From contig JAHJKP010000033.1 in NCBI GenBank assembly GCA_018821985.1, forward strand, positions 51,244-115,243: 64,000 nt of DNA, written 5' to 3'. Made by a program: the position numbers and the translations under genes. The notes under the pieces were generated by a model. It worked only from the letters and a program-made list of their open reading frames with translations. It was not told the DNA's origin and ran no database searches. This stretch comes from Pseudomonadota bacterium (GTDB lineage: Bacteria > Desulfobacterota > Desulfobulbia > Desulfobulbales > Desulfocapsaceae). Below, one piece after another: positions 32,044 through 41,290 of the stretch; the first letter of the stretch is position 1, and the number at the start of each line of letters is the position of its first letter.

Positions 32044-33431
32044 CCCAGACAGAACTGCTGAAAGATCAGATCCAGAATATCCTCCGTCGTGGTAACGCCT
32101 ATAATGGCGTCAAGCTCGGCCAGACATTCCTGGAGATCGATGGCCAGCAGGTCGCTGGTAATTCCGGTCTGCAGACCCTCCAATAGCCGTTCACTGGCTG
32201 TGTAGGCCCGTGTCAGGGCATCATTGTGCCGGAGGTTTGGAGCACAACCACCTTCCTCCCACTGCTCTCTATTGCCGACAACTGCCTTGAAAATGGCCTG
32301 TTTCAGTTCGCTGATTCCTAGTTGTTTTTTTGCTGAGATCTGTACCACGGTCAAGGTGTGTTGGTGAAATGCCCCCAGATCCGGGACCTCTGGCGGCAGC
32401 AGATCCATTTTATTGGTAATCAGGATCACCTGTTTATGTCTGATGCTGTGAAACAGTTCAAGGTCCGCGTTACTGATTCCCTTTGCCAGGTCAATCATAA
32501 ACAAGACAAGATCAGCCTGACTTATCTGCTCTCTGGCGCGCTTAATCCCCAACTCTTCGACCTCTTCCGCATTTTCACGAATCCCCGCGGTATCGATGAT
32601 GCGCACCGGCATCCCTTCTATATCAACATATTCCTCGATGGTATCGCGAGTGGTTCCGGGAATGGCGGTGACCAAGGCCCGTTCTTCCTGCAGGAGGGTG
32701 TTGAGCAGGCTGGATTTTCCCACGTTGGGTAGCCCGGCAATGACCACGGTAATTCCTTCCCGGAAAATTTTACCCTGCTCGGCATTGCGCAACAAATGGG
32801 CAAGGGGAGCCCTTACTTCACTCACGAGCTGTTGGCTTAATTCTTTATGATTGATAATCTCCAAGTCCTCGTCAGGAAAATCAATGGCGACCTCGACAAT
32901 GGCCCGCATATGCATCAGGGCCTTGCGGATAGAGTCAACCCGATCATAAAGGCTGCCTGAAAGTTGGCCCTGAGCAAGCTCTATCCCCTTCCTGGTCCTG
33001 GCTGAGAGGATATCAATAACCGCTTCAGCCCTGGTCAGGTCGATGCGTCCATTCAAAAAAGCACGTTTGGTGAATTCCCCGGGGTCTGCCAGGCGAACCG
33101 AATAGTGGAGCAGAAGTTCAAGGATGGACTGGAGTAGCAGGAAATTGCCGTGGCCATGGATTTCGACTATATCTTCACGGGTGTAGGTCTTGGGGGCCCG
33201 CATGAAAACAGCGAGAACTTCATCCACAATTGTGTTCTTCCCGGATAGTCCGGGAGCTATAATATGGCCGTAATAGAGTTGATGACTGCGGAAGGAACAG
33301 GCGGGGTCGTGGGGTTTGAAGATCTGCTGGAGGATCTCAAAGGCGCGTGATCCGCTTATACGGATCACCCCGATACCGCCGGCGCCGGGAGGCGTGGAAA
33401 TAGCGGCAATAGTCTCGTTTTCAGAAGACAT
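32037..33431 (-). CDS. mnmE: tRNA modification GTPase MnmE
   Basis: MnmE works with MnmG to add aminomethyl or carboxymethylaminomethyl groups to wobble uridine 34. It begins with the formyl-THF-binding domain (TIAAISTPPGAGGIGVIRIS), then a GTPase domain with G1 GLPNVGKSSLLNTLL, DTAGIREN and NKMDLL, and ends in the required CLGK. Length is 464 residues. It is the last gene of the rpmH-to-mnmE run on the minus strand; copy B of the interspersed repeat lies directly upstream. Confidence 0.97.
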   Translation of the reverse strand: MSSENETIAAISTPPGAGGIGVIRISGSRAFEILQQIFKPHDPACSFRSHQLYYGHIIAPGLSGKNTIVDEVLAVFMRAPKTYTREDIVEIHGHGNFLLLQSILELLLHYSVRLADPGEFTKRAFLNGRIDLTRAEAVIDILSARTRKGIELAQGQLSGSLYDRVDSIRKALMHMRAIVEVAIDFPDEDLEIINHKELSQQLVSEVRAPLAHLLRNAEQGKIFREGITVVIAGLPNVGKSSLLNTLLQEERALVTAIPGTTRDTIEEYVDIEGMPVRIIDTAGIRENAEEVEELGIKRAREQISQADLVLFMIDLAKGISNADLELFHSIRHKQVILITNKMDLLPPEVPDLGAFHQHTLTVVQISAKKQLGISELKQAIFKAVVGNREQWEEGGCAPNLRHNDALTRAYTASERLLEGLQTGITSDLLAIDLQECLAELDAIIGVTTTEDILDLIFQQFCLGK

Positions 33432-33447
33432 GGACTTTTATAATTAA

Positions 33448-33550
33448 GCCGTTGTTAGAAAATAACTGTAACATTGAAATACCGTGAACGGCGTAAGGGA
33501 CTGTAACGAACTGATTAGAAATGTAATGGCTATTTCGTAACGGTCCCTAG
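33448..33550 (+). repeat. Full copy (B) of the interspersed two-hairpin repeat
   Basis: 103 bases. First hairpin: GCCGTT (33448-33453) with AACGGC (33487-33492), spanning 45 bases. Second hairpin: arms 33496-33510 and 33534-33548 match at 13 of 15 positions, with GGCTATTTCGTAACGGTCCC at the end. It fills the gap between jag and mnmE. Confidence 0.85.
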
Positions 33551-33574
33551 ATGGAGATCTGGAAAAAGTGTTTT

Positions 33575-34504
33575 TTATTCCTGCTCACCATTGTCGGTTG
33601 TGGGTTTATTGCCTTTCCCCCTTCTGCCTCGAGACTGTGGGCGTTTTCTGCTGTTGCCGCCACTCTTGGGCTTGCCTGGCTTATAGATAAGGATTTTTTT
33701 AAACAGACCGTCGCCCACGCTGCGGCTGCGGATCTCTTTATCATCCTGCAATGCCATATGGACAACACGTCTTTCGGATGGGTTTAATGAGGGGATGACC
33801 TGGGTCTTGCCATCTTCCTTAACCAGCACTGCAAGTGCCAGGGCCTGGTCCTGTAGTTCATCCTGTCTTTTTTCTCTGAAATCACCTACGTCAATAGAGA
33901 TCCGTACCCGTTCGGAGACCTTTCTGGCGACGATCTTGCGGAGTAGATACTGTAGACTGTCCAGAGTCTTTCCTTCCTGTCCGGTAAGATCTTCGTCAAA
34001 GTCACCGGTCACGTGGCATCTTACGGAACTGCCTTGTGCCTCAATCTCAATTTTTGAGGGGAGACCCATCAACTGAAGCAATTGGCTAAGCTCCTGCTGC
34101 ACGCAATCGATACTTTCCTGGCTGAGTGGTTCTTCTGAGCTTAAAGAAGGGGCGGCAAGATCATCCTCATCGTCATCGCCGGAGGGTGTCTCACTCTGAA
34201 TGGCTTCTGCCTGGGGGGTGGTCTCTGGTGGAACGGGACTCTTGGCAGCAGCAGGTTCCTGTTGAACAGGTAAAGGCTGTTCGATTACCGGGGGTGTTTG
34301 AAATTTACTCTTTGTGGCCACAGCAGCCTCTTTGAGACTGGCCCTGATATGGGCCTTCTTGCGGATAAAACCGAAGATACCAGTTGAGCCTGTCTCTATC
34401 ACCTCTATATCCAGGTTTTCCTGGGGAGTTTGAAAGGCGTCACAAGCCTGCTTGATCACATCTGATACTGTTTTTCCTGTAAAATCTTTTTTTTCTAAAG
34501 CCAT
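33575..34504 (-). CDS. jag: Jag/KhpB RNA-binding protein (SpoIIIJ-associated)
   Basis: The N-terminal Jag-N domain reads KDFTGKTVSDVIKQACDAF, then a Pro/Glu-rich linker (residues 70-150), a KH-like domain around GKTLDSLQYLLRKIVARKVS and an R3H domain with NPSERRVVHMALQDD. The C-terminus is basic (SGGNSRKRPQSRGRRGKGNK). KhpB proteins bind many RNAs and often sit beside yidC; their role in Gram-negatives is not well defined. At 309 residues it is longer than usual because of the linker. It lies between repeat copies B and C and is in the conserved yidC-jag-mnmE order. Confidence 0.9.
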   Translation of the reverse strand: MALEKKDFTGKTVSDVIKQACDAFQTPQENLDIEVIETGSTGIFGFIRKKAHIRASLKEAAVATKSKFQTPPVIEQPLPVQQEPAAAKSPVPPETTPQAEAIQSETPSGDDDEDDLAAPSLSSEEPLSQESIDCVQQELSQLLQLMGLPSKIEIEAQGSSVRCHVTGDFDEDLTGQEGKTLDSLQYLLRKIVARKVSERVRISIDVGDFREKRQDELQDQALALAVLVKEDGKTQVIPSLNPSERRVVHMALQDDKEIRSRSVGDGLFKKILIYKPGKPKSGGNSRKRPQSRGRRGKGNKPTTDNGEQE

Positions 34505-34536
34505 GGATTATCCTTCAATGGTCACTTATCATCTAC

Positions 34537-34638
34537 GCCGTCGTTCAAAAAAAAATCATAAAATCCAATGTTATTAACGGCATAATGGGCCGTAAAGAAA
34601 TGGATAAAAAATATGAGCTATTTCTTTAACGGCCCCTA
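34537..34638 (+). repeat. Full copy (C) of the interspersed two-hairpin repeat
   Basis: 102 bases from GCCGTC (34537) to the end of AACGGCCCCTAA. The first half is 45 bases, like copies A and B. The second half starts ATAATGGGCCGTAAAGAAAT and ends GAGCTATTTCTTTAACGGCC. It lies between yidC and jag. Confidence 0.85.
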
Positions 34639-34711
34639 AAATTCGTGTTGCCCTGTGCGCAAGGAGAAAGAGGAAAGGCGCAATACAAAGGGGAGACACA
34701 GAAGAGAAAAA

Positions 34712-36391
34712 CTACACTGCCAATGTTTTATTGGCTTGTCTGTTGATCAAGTATTGCTGCAGGATAGCCAGCATATTGTTGACGAACCAGTACAGAACCA
34801 GACCTGATGCAAAATTTAAGAACATAAAGGTAAACATTACCGGCAAAAACATCATGATCTTGGCCTGGGTCGGGTCCGCAGTGGTTGGTGTCATCTTCTG
34901 CTGCAGGAACATCGATGCCCCCATGAGCAGAGTTAATATTGGAAGTCCCCCCAGATAAGGAATGTCGATGCCAATCATCAGGCGATCAGGGGCGGAAAGG
35001 TCGGTGATCCAGAGCATGAAGGGGGCGTGCCGCAACTCAATACACATGAGCAGTACCTTGTAGAGTGCGAAAAATACGGGAATTTGCAGGACCATGGGCA
35101 GGCAGCCGCCAAGGGGGTTCACCTTGTAGGTCTTGTAGAGGTTCATGACCTCTTTGTTCATCATGGCTGGATCGTCTTTGTATTTTTCCTTGAGCTTGAC
35201 CATTTTTGGTTGCAGCTTCTGCATGTTTTTCATGGACTTGAGACCCTTCTGGGCAATTGGCCAGAAGGCAAGCTTAAAGGCAACGGTCACCAGAATAATG
35301 GCGATCCCGTAATTCTTGAAATAGGTGTGGAAAAAATTAAGCAGCCAGAGGGTGGGCTTGGCCATGACGTCAAACCAGCCGAAATTGACGGCCTTGTCCA
35401 GATTATATCCTGTCTTTTCGAGCAGCGAGAGTTTCTTGGGGCCAAAGTAAACGTGATATTTATAAACCTTTTCCTCGCCGGATTGCAATACGTCAGGAAC
35501 AGCGCCAACCTGCATGGTCACCAGTTTATCTGTCTGCTGCATGGTTACACTGGTGCCGCCTTTATTCTCGGGCAGGATTCCGCACATGAAATAGGTGCTG
35601 TCGTAAGCGGCCCAATCTACGTTCCCCTGTATGGTCTTTGGAGCAGCGGTCAAGTCTTTGCTTTTGAATTCCAGGCGCTGACCATCCATGAAGAGTGCCG
35701 GGCCGGAAAAAAGGGAGGTCATGGAGCCTTTGCCGGCTTCTTCAAAGGGCAGGTTCACCTGATGTAACAGGGCCGAACCCTGCAGAGGGCTGGCAGAGAC
35801 ATTTTTTACTCGGACAACGAGTTCCAACAGATAGGTGTTGCGGTTAAAGTGGTAGGTTCTTTCCAGCTCAAGGCCTGACTCGCTGAGACCCTTCATCGAT
35901 AATGCGGCAGTGGTCTCAGTGCCGGCAAACTCTACTTTATCAGTATCCGTACCGTAAAAGGTATTGGTGGCGACCATACCGCCCCAGGAAAATGTCAGAG
36001 GGAAGCCTTCCTGCTCCGTGGTCTTGACCAGTTGCACTCCGGCAGAATCCTTGGCCCGGCTTTCTTTGTAATCTTTCAGAATAAAGCTCTTGATGGCGCC
36101 GCCATTTTCAGTGATCACTGCGCTGTAAAGGTCAGTGTCGATGTTAATCTCACGGGCTGGGCGGGCTGGCTGAACAGGTGAGGCCAGAGGCTGTTTCAGA
36201 GCTTCTTGTGTCGGGGAAGTCAGCTGGCTGGTCTGATTGGTGGCAGCTGGTGTTGTAACAGAGGTGACAGACGTCGTGGGCGCCGGTTCGTTCACTGCCT
36301 TTTTAGCACCAAAGCCAACAAAAAAGAATTGATAGCCAACCAGAATAACAAACGAAATGACAACAGCTAAAAGTGCTCTATAGGTATCCAT
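34712..36391 (-). CDS. yidC: Membrane protein insertase YidC
   Basis: YidC (Oxa1 family) inserts inner-membrane proteins alone or with SecYEG. It has an N-terminal membrane helix (ALLAVVISFVILVGYQFFFV), a Pro/Thr-rich linker, a large periplasmic beta-domain (residues 85-330), and the conserved core with FFHTYFKNYGIAIILVTVAF, MKNMQKLQPKMVKLKEKYKD and LGGCLPMVLQIPVFFALYKV. Length is 559 residues, the Gram-negative form. It lies between yidD (115 bases upstream) and jag. Confidence 0.97.
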   Translation of the reverse strand: MDTYRALLAVVISFVILVGYQFFFVGFGAKKAVNEPAPTTSVTSVTTPAATNQTSQLTSPTQEALKQPLASPVQPARPAREINIDTDLYSAVITENGGAIKSFILKDYKESRAKDSAGVQLVKTTEQEGFPLTFSWGGMVATNTFYGTDTDKVEFAGTETTAALSMKGLSESGLELERTYHFNRNTYLLELVVRVKNVSASPLQGSALLHQVNLPFEEAGKGSMTSLFSGPALFMDGQRLEFKSKDLTAAPKTIQGNVDWAAYDSTYFMCGILPENKGGTSVTMQQTDKLVTMQVGAVPDVLQSGEEKVYKYHVYFGPKKLSLLEKTGYNLDKAVNFGWFDVMAKPTLWLLNFFHTYFKNYGIAIILVTVAFKLAFWPIAQKGLKSMKNMQKLQPKMVKLKEKYKDDPAMMNKEVMNLYKTYKVNPLGGCLPMVLQIPVFFALYKVLLMCIELRHAPFMLWITDLSAPDRLMIGIDIPYLGGLPILTLLMGASMFLQQKMTPTTADPTQAKIMMFLPVMFTFMFLNFASGLVLYWFVNNMLAILQQYLINRQANKTLAV

Positions 36392-36506
36392 ACCATATCC
36401 CTGAAATAATTCGCTCTATCGAAGAGAGCCTCTTATATAATAAAATTGTTGTGTTCTCTCTGAGACCAGGCCCGGCCAATGATCCGGATTCTGCAGGAGG
36501 GGAGTA

Positions 36507-36734
36507 TTATTGAACTGGATCATAACCACCCCGACAAAAGGGATGACAACGCAGGATGCGACGAGCAGCAAGATAGGCGCCACGCCATACACCATAACGT
36601 TCTATCGCCTCAATCGCGTATGCTGAGCAGGTGGGAGTAAAACGACAGGCAGGTGGAAGCAGGGGAGAAATAATATATCGATATCCCTTGATAAACGAAA
36701 CAAAAATTCTTTTAATGGACAGGCTTGTATTCAT
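36507..36734 (-). CDS. yidD: Membrane protein insertion efficiency factor YidD
   Basis: A small protein that assists YidC-dependent insertion. The hallmark is [20 protein letters not shown], then [20 protein letters not shown] and [18 protein letters not shown] 36734 gives 75 residues and the usual N-terminus; an earlier ATG at 36758 would overlap the rnpA stop (ATGA) and add 8 residues. It lies in the classical order rpmH-rnpA-yidD-yidC. Confidence 0.93.
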   Translation of the reverse strand: MNTSLSIKRIFVSFIKGYRYIISPLLPPACRFTPTCSAYAIEAIERYGVWRGAYLAARRILRCHPFCRGGYDPVQ

Positions 36735-36754
36735 GGTAGGAAGTCTGGAGGGCG

Positions 36755-37138
36755 TCATGCTGCTCGACTGCAGGCAGCCACTGCTTGATTGATTTCAGCA
36801 GTTGATGCAAGCTCCATTCCCGGACGAATGGCAAAAATAATATCGGCACATTCCGGGAATAATTCACGATGCAGGCGAAAAGACTCTCTTATTATCCGTT
36901 TGATTCGATTCCTCTTCACGGCACCTCTGATCTGCCTGTGCACACTGATCCCAATCCTGTTATATCCGAATTCGTTCCGCTTAAAAATCAGGGTGAACCC
37001 TTTGCCATGCAATCGTCTGCCCTGTTTGTACACCTGTTCAAACTCCCACCCTTTACGCAACAGGTGACTCTTCCGGAGTCTGAACACCTGGTTACAATCA
37101 GGCAGAGAGGCGTTTCCGTCCTCTGGCGCGGCGGGCAC
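36755..37138 (-). CDS. rnpA: Ribonuclease P protein component
   Basis: RnpA is the protein subunit of RNase P, which matures tRNA 5' ends. The RNR motif region reads [20 protein letters not shown], preceded by [19 protein letters not shown] and [13 protein letters not shown] strand ([14 protein letters not shown]). GTG 37138 is the outermost start and makes rnpA overlap the rpmH end by 41 bases; GTG 37087 (MFRLRKS) would remove 17 residues and leave no overlap with the rpmH stop. The choice is open. Confidence 0.93.
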   Translation of the reverse strand: MPAAPEDGNASLPDCNQVFRLRKSHLLRKGWEFEQVYKQGRRLHGKGFTLIFKRNEFGYNRIGISVHRQIRGAVKRNRIKRIIRESFRLHRELFPECADIIFAIRPGMELASTAEINQAVAACSRAA

Positions 37139-37235
37139 TTATAATGGCACGACCCGCTGCGGTACTCATGCGGTGACGAAAACCATGTTTACGTTTCATT
37201 TTGATATTACTTGGTTGAAAGGTACGTTTGCTCAT
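37098..37235 (-). CDS. rpmH: 50S ribosomal protein L34
   Basis: A 45-codon gene encoding a strongly basic L34: [20 protein letters not shown], then [20 protein letters not shown] and KRLSA. A CAGGAGTGAG site precedes ATG 37235. It starts the rpmH-rnpA-yidD-yidC-jag-mnmE run on the minus strand. In many bacteria dnaA and an origin lie upstream of rpmH; neither is seen here. Confidence 0.97.
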   Translation of the reverse strand: MSKRTFQPSNIKMKRKHGFRHRMSTAAGRAIISARRARGRKRLSA

Positions 37236-37577
37236 TACTCACTCCTGATCCAGGATATCCATGGATATTTCTTATTTTACCAGCCGGAAAAGTTGATTTT
37301 CTGAAATTTATTTTGATTCTTCCAGCCCCAATAGTCCTGCCCGGCTTCTTTTGCCGATCACTCCATTCCAGTTGTTTTTGAACAACGGTTTGTTGGAGTA
37401 TAGTACTTTGCAGGATACAAAACGAAAGAAAGATTATAAACACAGATACCGGCAACTGTCAAACATTTTCACTGCTCTTTCGGGCTTCACTTGCAGAAGT
37501 ATGAAAGCTGTGCTACTTTTCAGCGTTCAATTGAATTGATTCTTTTTTCTAATCTTTTTTGCTCGTTGAGTGCGTTC
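37236..37577. other. Divergent intergenic region between rpmH and the methyltransferase gene
   Basis: No gene is supported. A 14-bp perfect palindrome, ATATCCATGGATAT (37255-37268), lies about 20 bases upstream of rpmH. I looked for DnaA boxes (TTATCCACA and one-base variants) and found none; TTATAAACACA at about 37434 is not a convincing match. The region must hold the rpmH promoter but no clear -35/-10 pair was identified. Confidence 0.5.
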
Positions 37578-38423
37578 ATGCCCATACCCCCTGAAACAAC
37601 ATTGACGGATATCGACTGGGATCTGCTGTGGCAGAATGCCAGAAAACAGAAATCATGGTCCAGCAAGGGGGCGGCGGACTGGGATAAAAAGGCCGATTCC
37701 TTTGCCTCCAGAAATGCGGGTTCTTTGTATACCTCTCTCTTTCTGGAGCGCCTGCCGCTGACTCTTGATCGATCTGTTCTCGACATGGGATCCGGTCCAG
37801 GAACTCTGGCTATTCCGCTGGCCGGACTGGTTCGTTCGGTGACTGCTGTTGATTATTCAGCTGGGATGCTTGATGTCCTGAGCAGGCAGATAAAAGAGAA
37901 AAATATCCTCAATATTCGAACTATCCAGGGGGCGTGGGAGGATGACTGGCAGCAACTGGATATCGGGATGCATGATATTGTCATTGCCTCCCGATCGCTG
38001 GCGGTTGATAATCTTTCCCTGGCCCTGCAGAAAATGAACGATCATGCTCGAGAGTATGTCTTCATTGCCGATCGGATAGCGCCCACTCCTTTTGATCCCT
38101 CTGCCTTTGCCGCCATTGGCCGTGAGTTTCAATCAGGACCGGATTATATTTATACCGTCAATATGCTCTATGCCATGGGCATCCATCCCTGTGTAGATAT
38201 CCTGCAACTGGACCGCGACAACACCTTTACTGATATCGAAGAGGCCCTGCGCTCCTACGCCTGGATGTTTAAAGACCTTACCGCCCAAGAAAATGACGCC
38301 TTGCGGAGTTATCTCAACTCAAAGATCATTCATTCAGAGAAAAAACAGATTACCATCCGCCGGGACTATCCACCCCGGTGGGCCCTTATCTGGTGGAAAA
38401 AAGATAGTCCTCTGGAGAAATAA
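37578..38423 (+). CDS. Class I SAM-dependent methyltransferase
   Basis: The S-adenosylmethionine-binding fold shows motif I VLDMGSGPGTLAIPLA (about residues 67-82), followed by VTAVDYSAGMLDVL. The N-terminal region (WDLLWQNARKQKSWSS) and the C-terminal WALIWWKK resemble methyltransferases of anaerobes often found near metal-centre or corrinoid genes, but the substrate cannot be told. The frame is open to 37491; ATG 37578 is chosen because the upstream part does not look like this fold. It is the first gene before mnmG on the plus strand and is not RsmG. Confidence 0.72.
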   Translation: MPIPPETTLTDIDWDLLWQNARKQKSWSSKGAADWDKKADSFASRNAGSLYTSLFLERLPLTLDRSVLDMGSGPGTLAIPLAGLVRSVTAVDYSAGMLDVLSRQIKEKNILNIRTIQGAWEDDWQQLDIGMHDIVIASRSLAVDNLSLALQKMNDHAREYVFIADRIAPTPFDPSAFAAIGREFQSGPDYIYTVNMLYAMGIHPCVDILQLDRDNTFTDIEEALRSYAWMFKDLTAQENDALRSYLNSKIIHSEKKQITIRRDYPPRWALIWWKKDSPLEK

Positions 38424-38441
38424 TGTCACACCAGGAAATAA

Positions 38442-38541
38442 GCCGTTATAAAAAGATAATAGCAATCTGGATGACAAAAACGGCATAAGGAGCCGTAACA
38501 AAATGATAAACAATACAACAGCTATTTCACAACGGCTCCTG
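38442..38541 (+). repeat. Full copy (D) of the interspersed two-hairpin repeat, overlapping the mnmG start
   Basis: 100 bases from GCCGTT (38442) to GGCTCCTGA. The first half is 43 bases. The second half starts ATAAGGAGCCGTAACAAAAT and contains the mnmG ribosome site AAGGAG (38487-38492) and start codon (38503), then ends GCTATTTCACAACGGCTCC. It aligns with copies B and C over its whole length. Confidence 0.85.
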
Positions 38542-40428
38542 AATAACTATGATGTTGTCGTGATTGGCGCCGGGCATGCCGGTTGTGAGGCTGCCCTTGC
38601 TGCTGCCAGAATGGGATGCAAGACCCTGGTTGCGGTCATCAATGTTGATACTATTGGTGCCATGTCCTGTAATCCGGCCATCGGCGGTCTTGCCAAAGGG
38701 CATCTGGTGCGGGAGATTGATGCCCTTGGTGGTGAAATGGGCAGGAATATTGATGCCACCTCCATCCAGTTCCGACGTCTCAATACCAGCAAGGGTCCGG
38801 CGGTCCGTTCTTCCCGGGCCCAGGCGGATCGCCTGCTTTATCGTTTGCGGATGAAGTCTATTCTGGAGAATCAGGAAAATCTTGAGATCCGCCAGACAGT
38901 GGTCGATTCGCTCTTGGTCGAGGATGGCCGTATCTGCGGGTTGATCACCTCGCTAGAGGAAGAGATTCGAGTGAAGGCAGTGGTAGTGGCTACCGGCACC
39001 TTTCTCAACGGTCTGATCCATGTGGGGCTCAAAAACTTTCCGGCCGGCCGTATGGGGGACAGTCCCTCAACCAGTCTGGCTCGATGGTTTAAGGAAACCG
39101 GGTTTCGGGTGGGGCGGATGAAGACGGGGACGGTTCCGCGTATTGCAGCCAACAGTATCGATTACTCCGAGCTTGAGATCCAGCACAGTGACCAACCGCC
39201 GGCCCATTTTTCCTTTAACAGCGCAGGTGATTATGTCCTGCCCCAGCGGCCCTGTTATATCACCTATACCAATCCCCAAACCCATGCAATCATCCGGGCG
39301 GGAATCGACAAGTCCCCCATGTATGCCGGGATCATTGAAGGAATCGGAGCCCGGTACTGTCCCTCCATCGAGGACAAGGTCATGCGGTTTCCGGAGAAAG
39401 AGCGTCATCAGGTCTTTCTCGAGCCGGAGGGACTGGATACCACCGAGGTCTATCCCAACGGACTGCCAACCAGCCTGCCCCTGGCCACTCAGGTGGCCAT
39501 GCTTCAGAGTATCAAAGGGCTGGAGCAGGCCAGGGTCATCCGGCCCGGCTATGCCATTGAATATGATTATGTGGATCCGCTGGAACTCAAACCATCGCTT
39601 GAGACTAAACGTATCCGCGGTCTGTTTCTGGCCGGCCAGATCAACGGCACTTCCGGCTATGAGGAGGCCGCAGCCCAGGGTCTGATGGCAGCGATCAATG
39701 GCGTCCATTATGTCAGAGGCCAGGAACCCCTGATTCTCGACCGTTCCCAGGCCTATATCGGGGTGCTCATCGATGATCTGGTCACCTGCGGCACCAAAGA
39801 ACCGTACCGGCTCTTTACCTCGCGGGCCGAATACCGGTTGCTGTTGCGTGAGGATAACGCCGATACCCGTCTCTGTCAGATTGGCCATGATATCGGCCTA
39901 CTTGATGAGCAGGCATACCAGCGATACAGGAAAAAACAGACTGCCATTGAGCAGGGTGTACTTCTTCTTGAATCTATTCCGGTCAGGCCGGATAAGGCGA
40001 CCAATGAGGTCCTGCTGGCCTTGGGAAGCGTTGATCTTAAACAGAAGATGACCCTTGCCGAACTTCTGCGGAGGCCGGAACTGGGATTGGCGGAGTTGGC
40101 GAGACTGCCTCTCGATGCAGAGACACAGGCACGTGTGCTGCAACTGGCAGAGTCAGCGGTCAGGGATGAGATCCAGCTGCAGATCAAGTTCCATGGCTAT
40201 ATCCAGCGCCAGCAGGAACAGGTAGATCGATTTAAAAAGATGGAGGCGATGGCTCTGCCGGAAGACATGGAATATAAAGGGCTGGCAGGCCTTTCCAATG
40301 AGGTGGTGCAGAAATTGTCCACGGTGCGTCCTCTGTCCCTTGGTCAGGCCTCACGCATCTCCGGCATAACCCCGGCTGCGATCTCTGTTCTGCAGGTCCA
40401 TTTGAAAAAGATGGCAAAGAAGCTCTAG
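38503..40428 (+). CDS. mnmG: tRNA uridine-5-carboxymethylaminomethyl modification enzyme MnmG
   Basis: MnmG (GidA) is the FAD partner of MnmE in wobble uridine modification. The FAD motif is [20 protein letters not shown], followed by [19 protein letters not shown] and the second MnmG signature [20 protein letters not shown]. Length is 641 residues. The first 15 residues ([15 protein letters not shown]) precede the usual N-terminus and come entirely from repeat copy D; no other start codon with a ribosome site is available before the FAD motif. lgt follows 10 bases downstream. mnmE lies 5 kb away on the other strand. Confidence 0.96.
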   Translation: MINNTTAISQRLLNNYDVVVIGAGHAGCEAALAAARMGCKTLVAVINVDTIGAMSCNPAIGGLAKGHLVREIDALGGEMGRNIDATSIQFRRLNTSKGPAVRSSRAQADRLLYRLRMKSILENQENLEIRQTVVDSLLVEDGRICGLITSLEEEIRVKAVVVATGTFLNGLIHVGLKNFPAGRMGDSPSTSLARWFKETGFRVGRMKTGTVPRIAANSIDYSELEIQHSDQPPAHFSFNSAGDYVLPQRPCYITYTNPQTHAIIRAGIDKSPMYAGIIEGIGARYCPSIEDKVMRFPEKERHQVFLEPEGLDTTEVYPNGLPTSLPLATQVAMLQSIKGLEQARVIRPGYAIEYDYVDPLELKPSLETKRIRGLFLAGQINGTSGYEEAAAQGLMAAINGVHYVRGQEPLILDRSQAYIGVLIDDLVTCGTKEPYRLFTSRAEYRLLLREDNADTRLCQIGHDIGLLDEQAYQRYRKKQTAIEQGVLLLESIPVRPDKATNEVLLALGSVDLKQKMTLAELLRRPELGLAELARLPLDAETQARVLQLAESAVRDEIQLQIKFHGYIQRQQEQVDRFKKMEAMALPEDMEYKGLAGLSNEVVQKLSTVRPLSLGQASRISGITPAAISVLQVHLKKMAKKL

Positions 40429-40438
40429 GGATCCTTCC

Positions 40439-41242
40439 ATGATGACCTTTCCCGATATAGATCCCATTATTTTCTCTTTAGGCCCCCTGCATGTCCGCTG
40501 GTACGGGCTTATGTATGTGCTCGGTTTTATGGCCAGTTATTTTCTGGTGCGCCGTCAGATCCGCCTCTTCTCCTATCAGGAACTGGAAGCCCATTTTGAA
40601 AATATGAATCTGGTGCTCATTCTCTCGGTGGTGCTCGGTGGACGTCTGGGCTATGTCCTGTTTTACAATTTTTCCTATTATTTCCACCACCCCCTGGAGA
40701 TTCCGGCAACCTGGACCGGGGGCATGTCGTTCCATGGCGCCTGTATCGGGGTGCTGGTGGGGGGCTGGTTTTATGCGCGCAACAAGAAACTTGACTACTG
40801 GAAGGCGGCAGACATCTATGTGGTGACCGTGCCCATTGGTCTGGGCTTGGGGCGGCTGGGCAATTTTATCAATGGCGAGCTCTATGGCCGGACCACTGAT
40901 CTGCCCTGGGGGATGATCTTTCCCGGTGGCGGCCCCCTGGCCCGGCACCCTTCACAACTCTACGAGATGTTTCTGGAAGGGGTGGTACTCTTCTCCATCC
41001 TCTGGTCTCAGAAGCACAGGCCCTGGCATGGCAGTCCCCGCTGGCCGCATGGCAGCATGGTCTTTCTTTTCCTCATTTGTTACGGTGTCCTCCGCTTCCT
41101 GGTGGAAAGGGTGCGGGAACCGGATCCGCAGCTCGGATTTTTCTTTGGTCTGCTGACCATGGGGCAGCTTCTCAGCAGTTTGATGATTGTCAGCGGGTTC
41201 GTGTTCTGGATTGTTTTTTGGCGCCGGCAGCAGAGCAGGTAA
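40439..41242 (+). CDS. lgt: Prolipoprotein diacylglyceryl transferase
   Basis: Lgt transfers diacylglycerol from phosphatidylglycerol to the lipobox cysteine of prelipoproteins. It has about seven membrane helices; the signatures are HVRWYGLMYVLGFMASYFLV, MSFHGACIGVLVGGWFYARN, and GLGLGRLGNFINGELYGRTT with the catalytic Arg and Asn. ARHPSQLYEMFLEGVVLF follows. Length is 267 residues. It starts 10 bases after mnmG and is probably co-transcribed. It serves Pal, the CsgG-like lipoprotein and others. Confidence 0.96.
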   Translation: MMTFPDIDPIIFSLGPLHVRWYGLMYVLGFMASYFLVRRQIRLFSYQELEAHFENMNLVLILSVVLGGRLGYVLFYNFSYYFHHPLEIPATWTGGMSFHGACIGVLVGGWFYARNKKLDYWKAADIYVVTVPIGLGLGRLGNFINGELYGRTTDLPWGMIFPGGGPLARHPSQLYEMFLEGVVLFSILWSQKHRPWHGSPRWPHGSMVFLFLICYGVLRFLVERVREPDPQLGFFFGLLTMGQLLSSLMIVSGFVFWIVFWRRQQSR

Positions 41243-41290
41243 AAAAAACAGTCGTTCCTTGGATTATATCGAGAGCTTGTTTTCTCGCTC

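Noticed and set aside
37236..37490. Possible replication origin upstream of rpmH
   Set aside because: No dnaA gene, no DnaA boxes and no AT-rich unwinding region were found; gene order alone is not enough.
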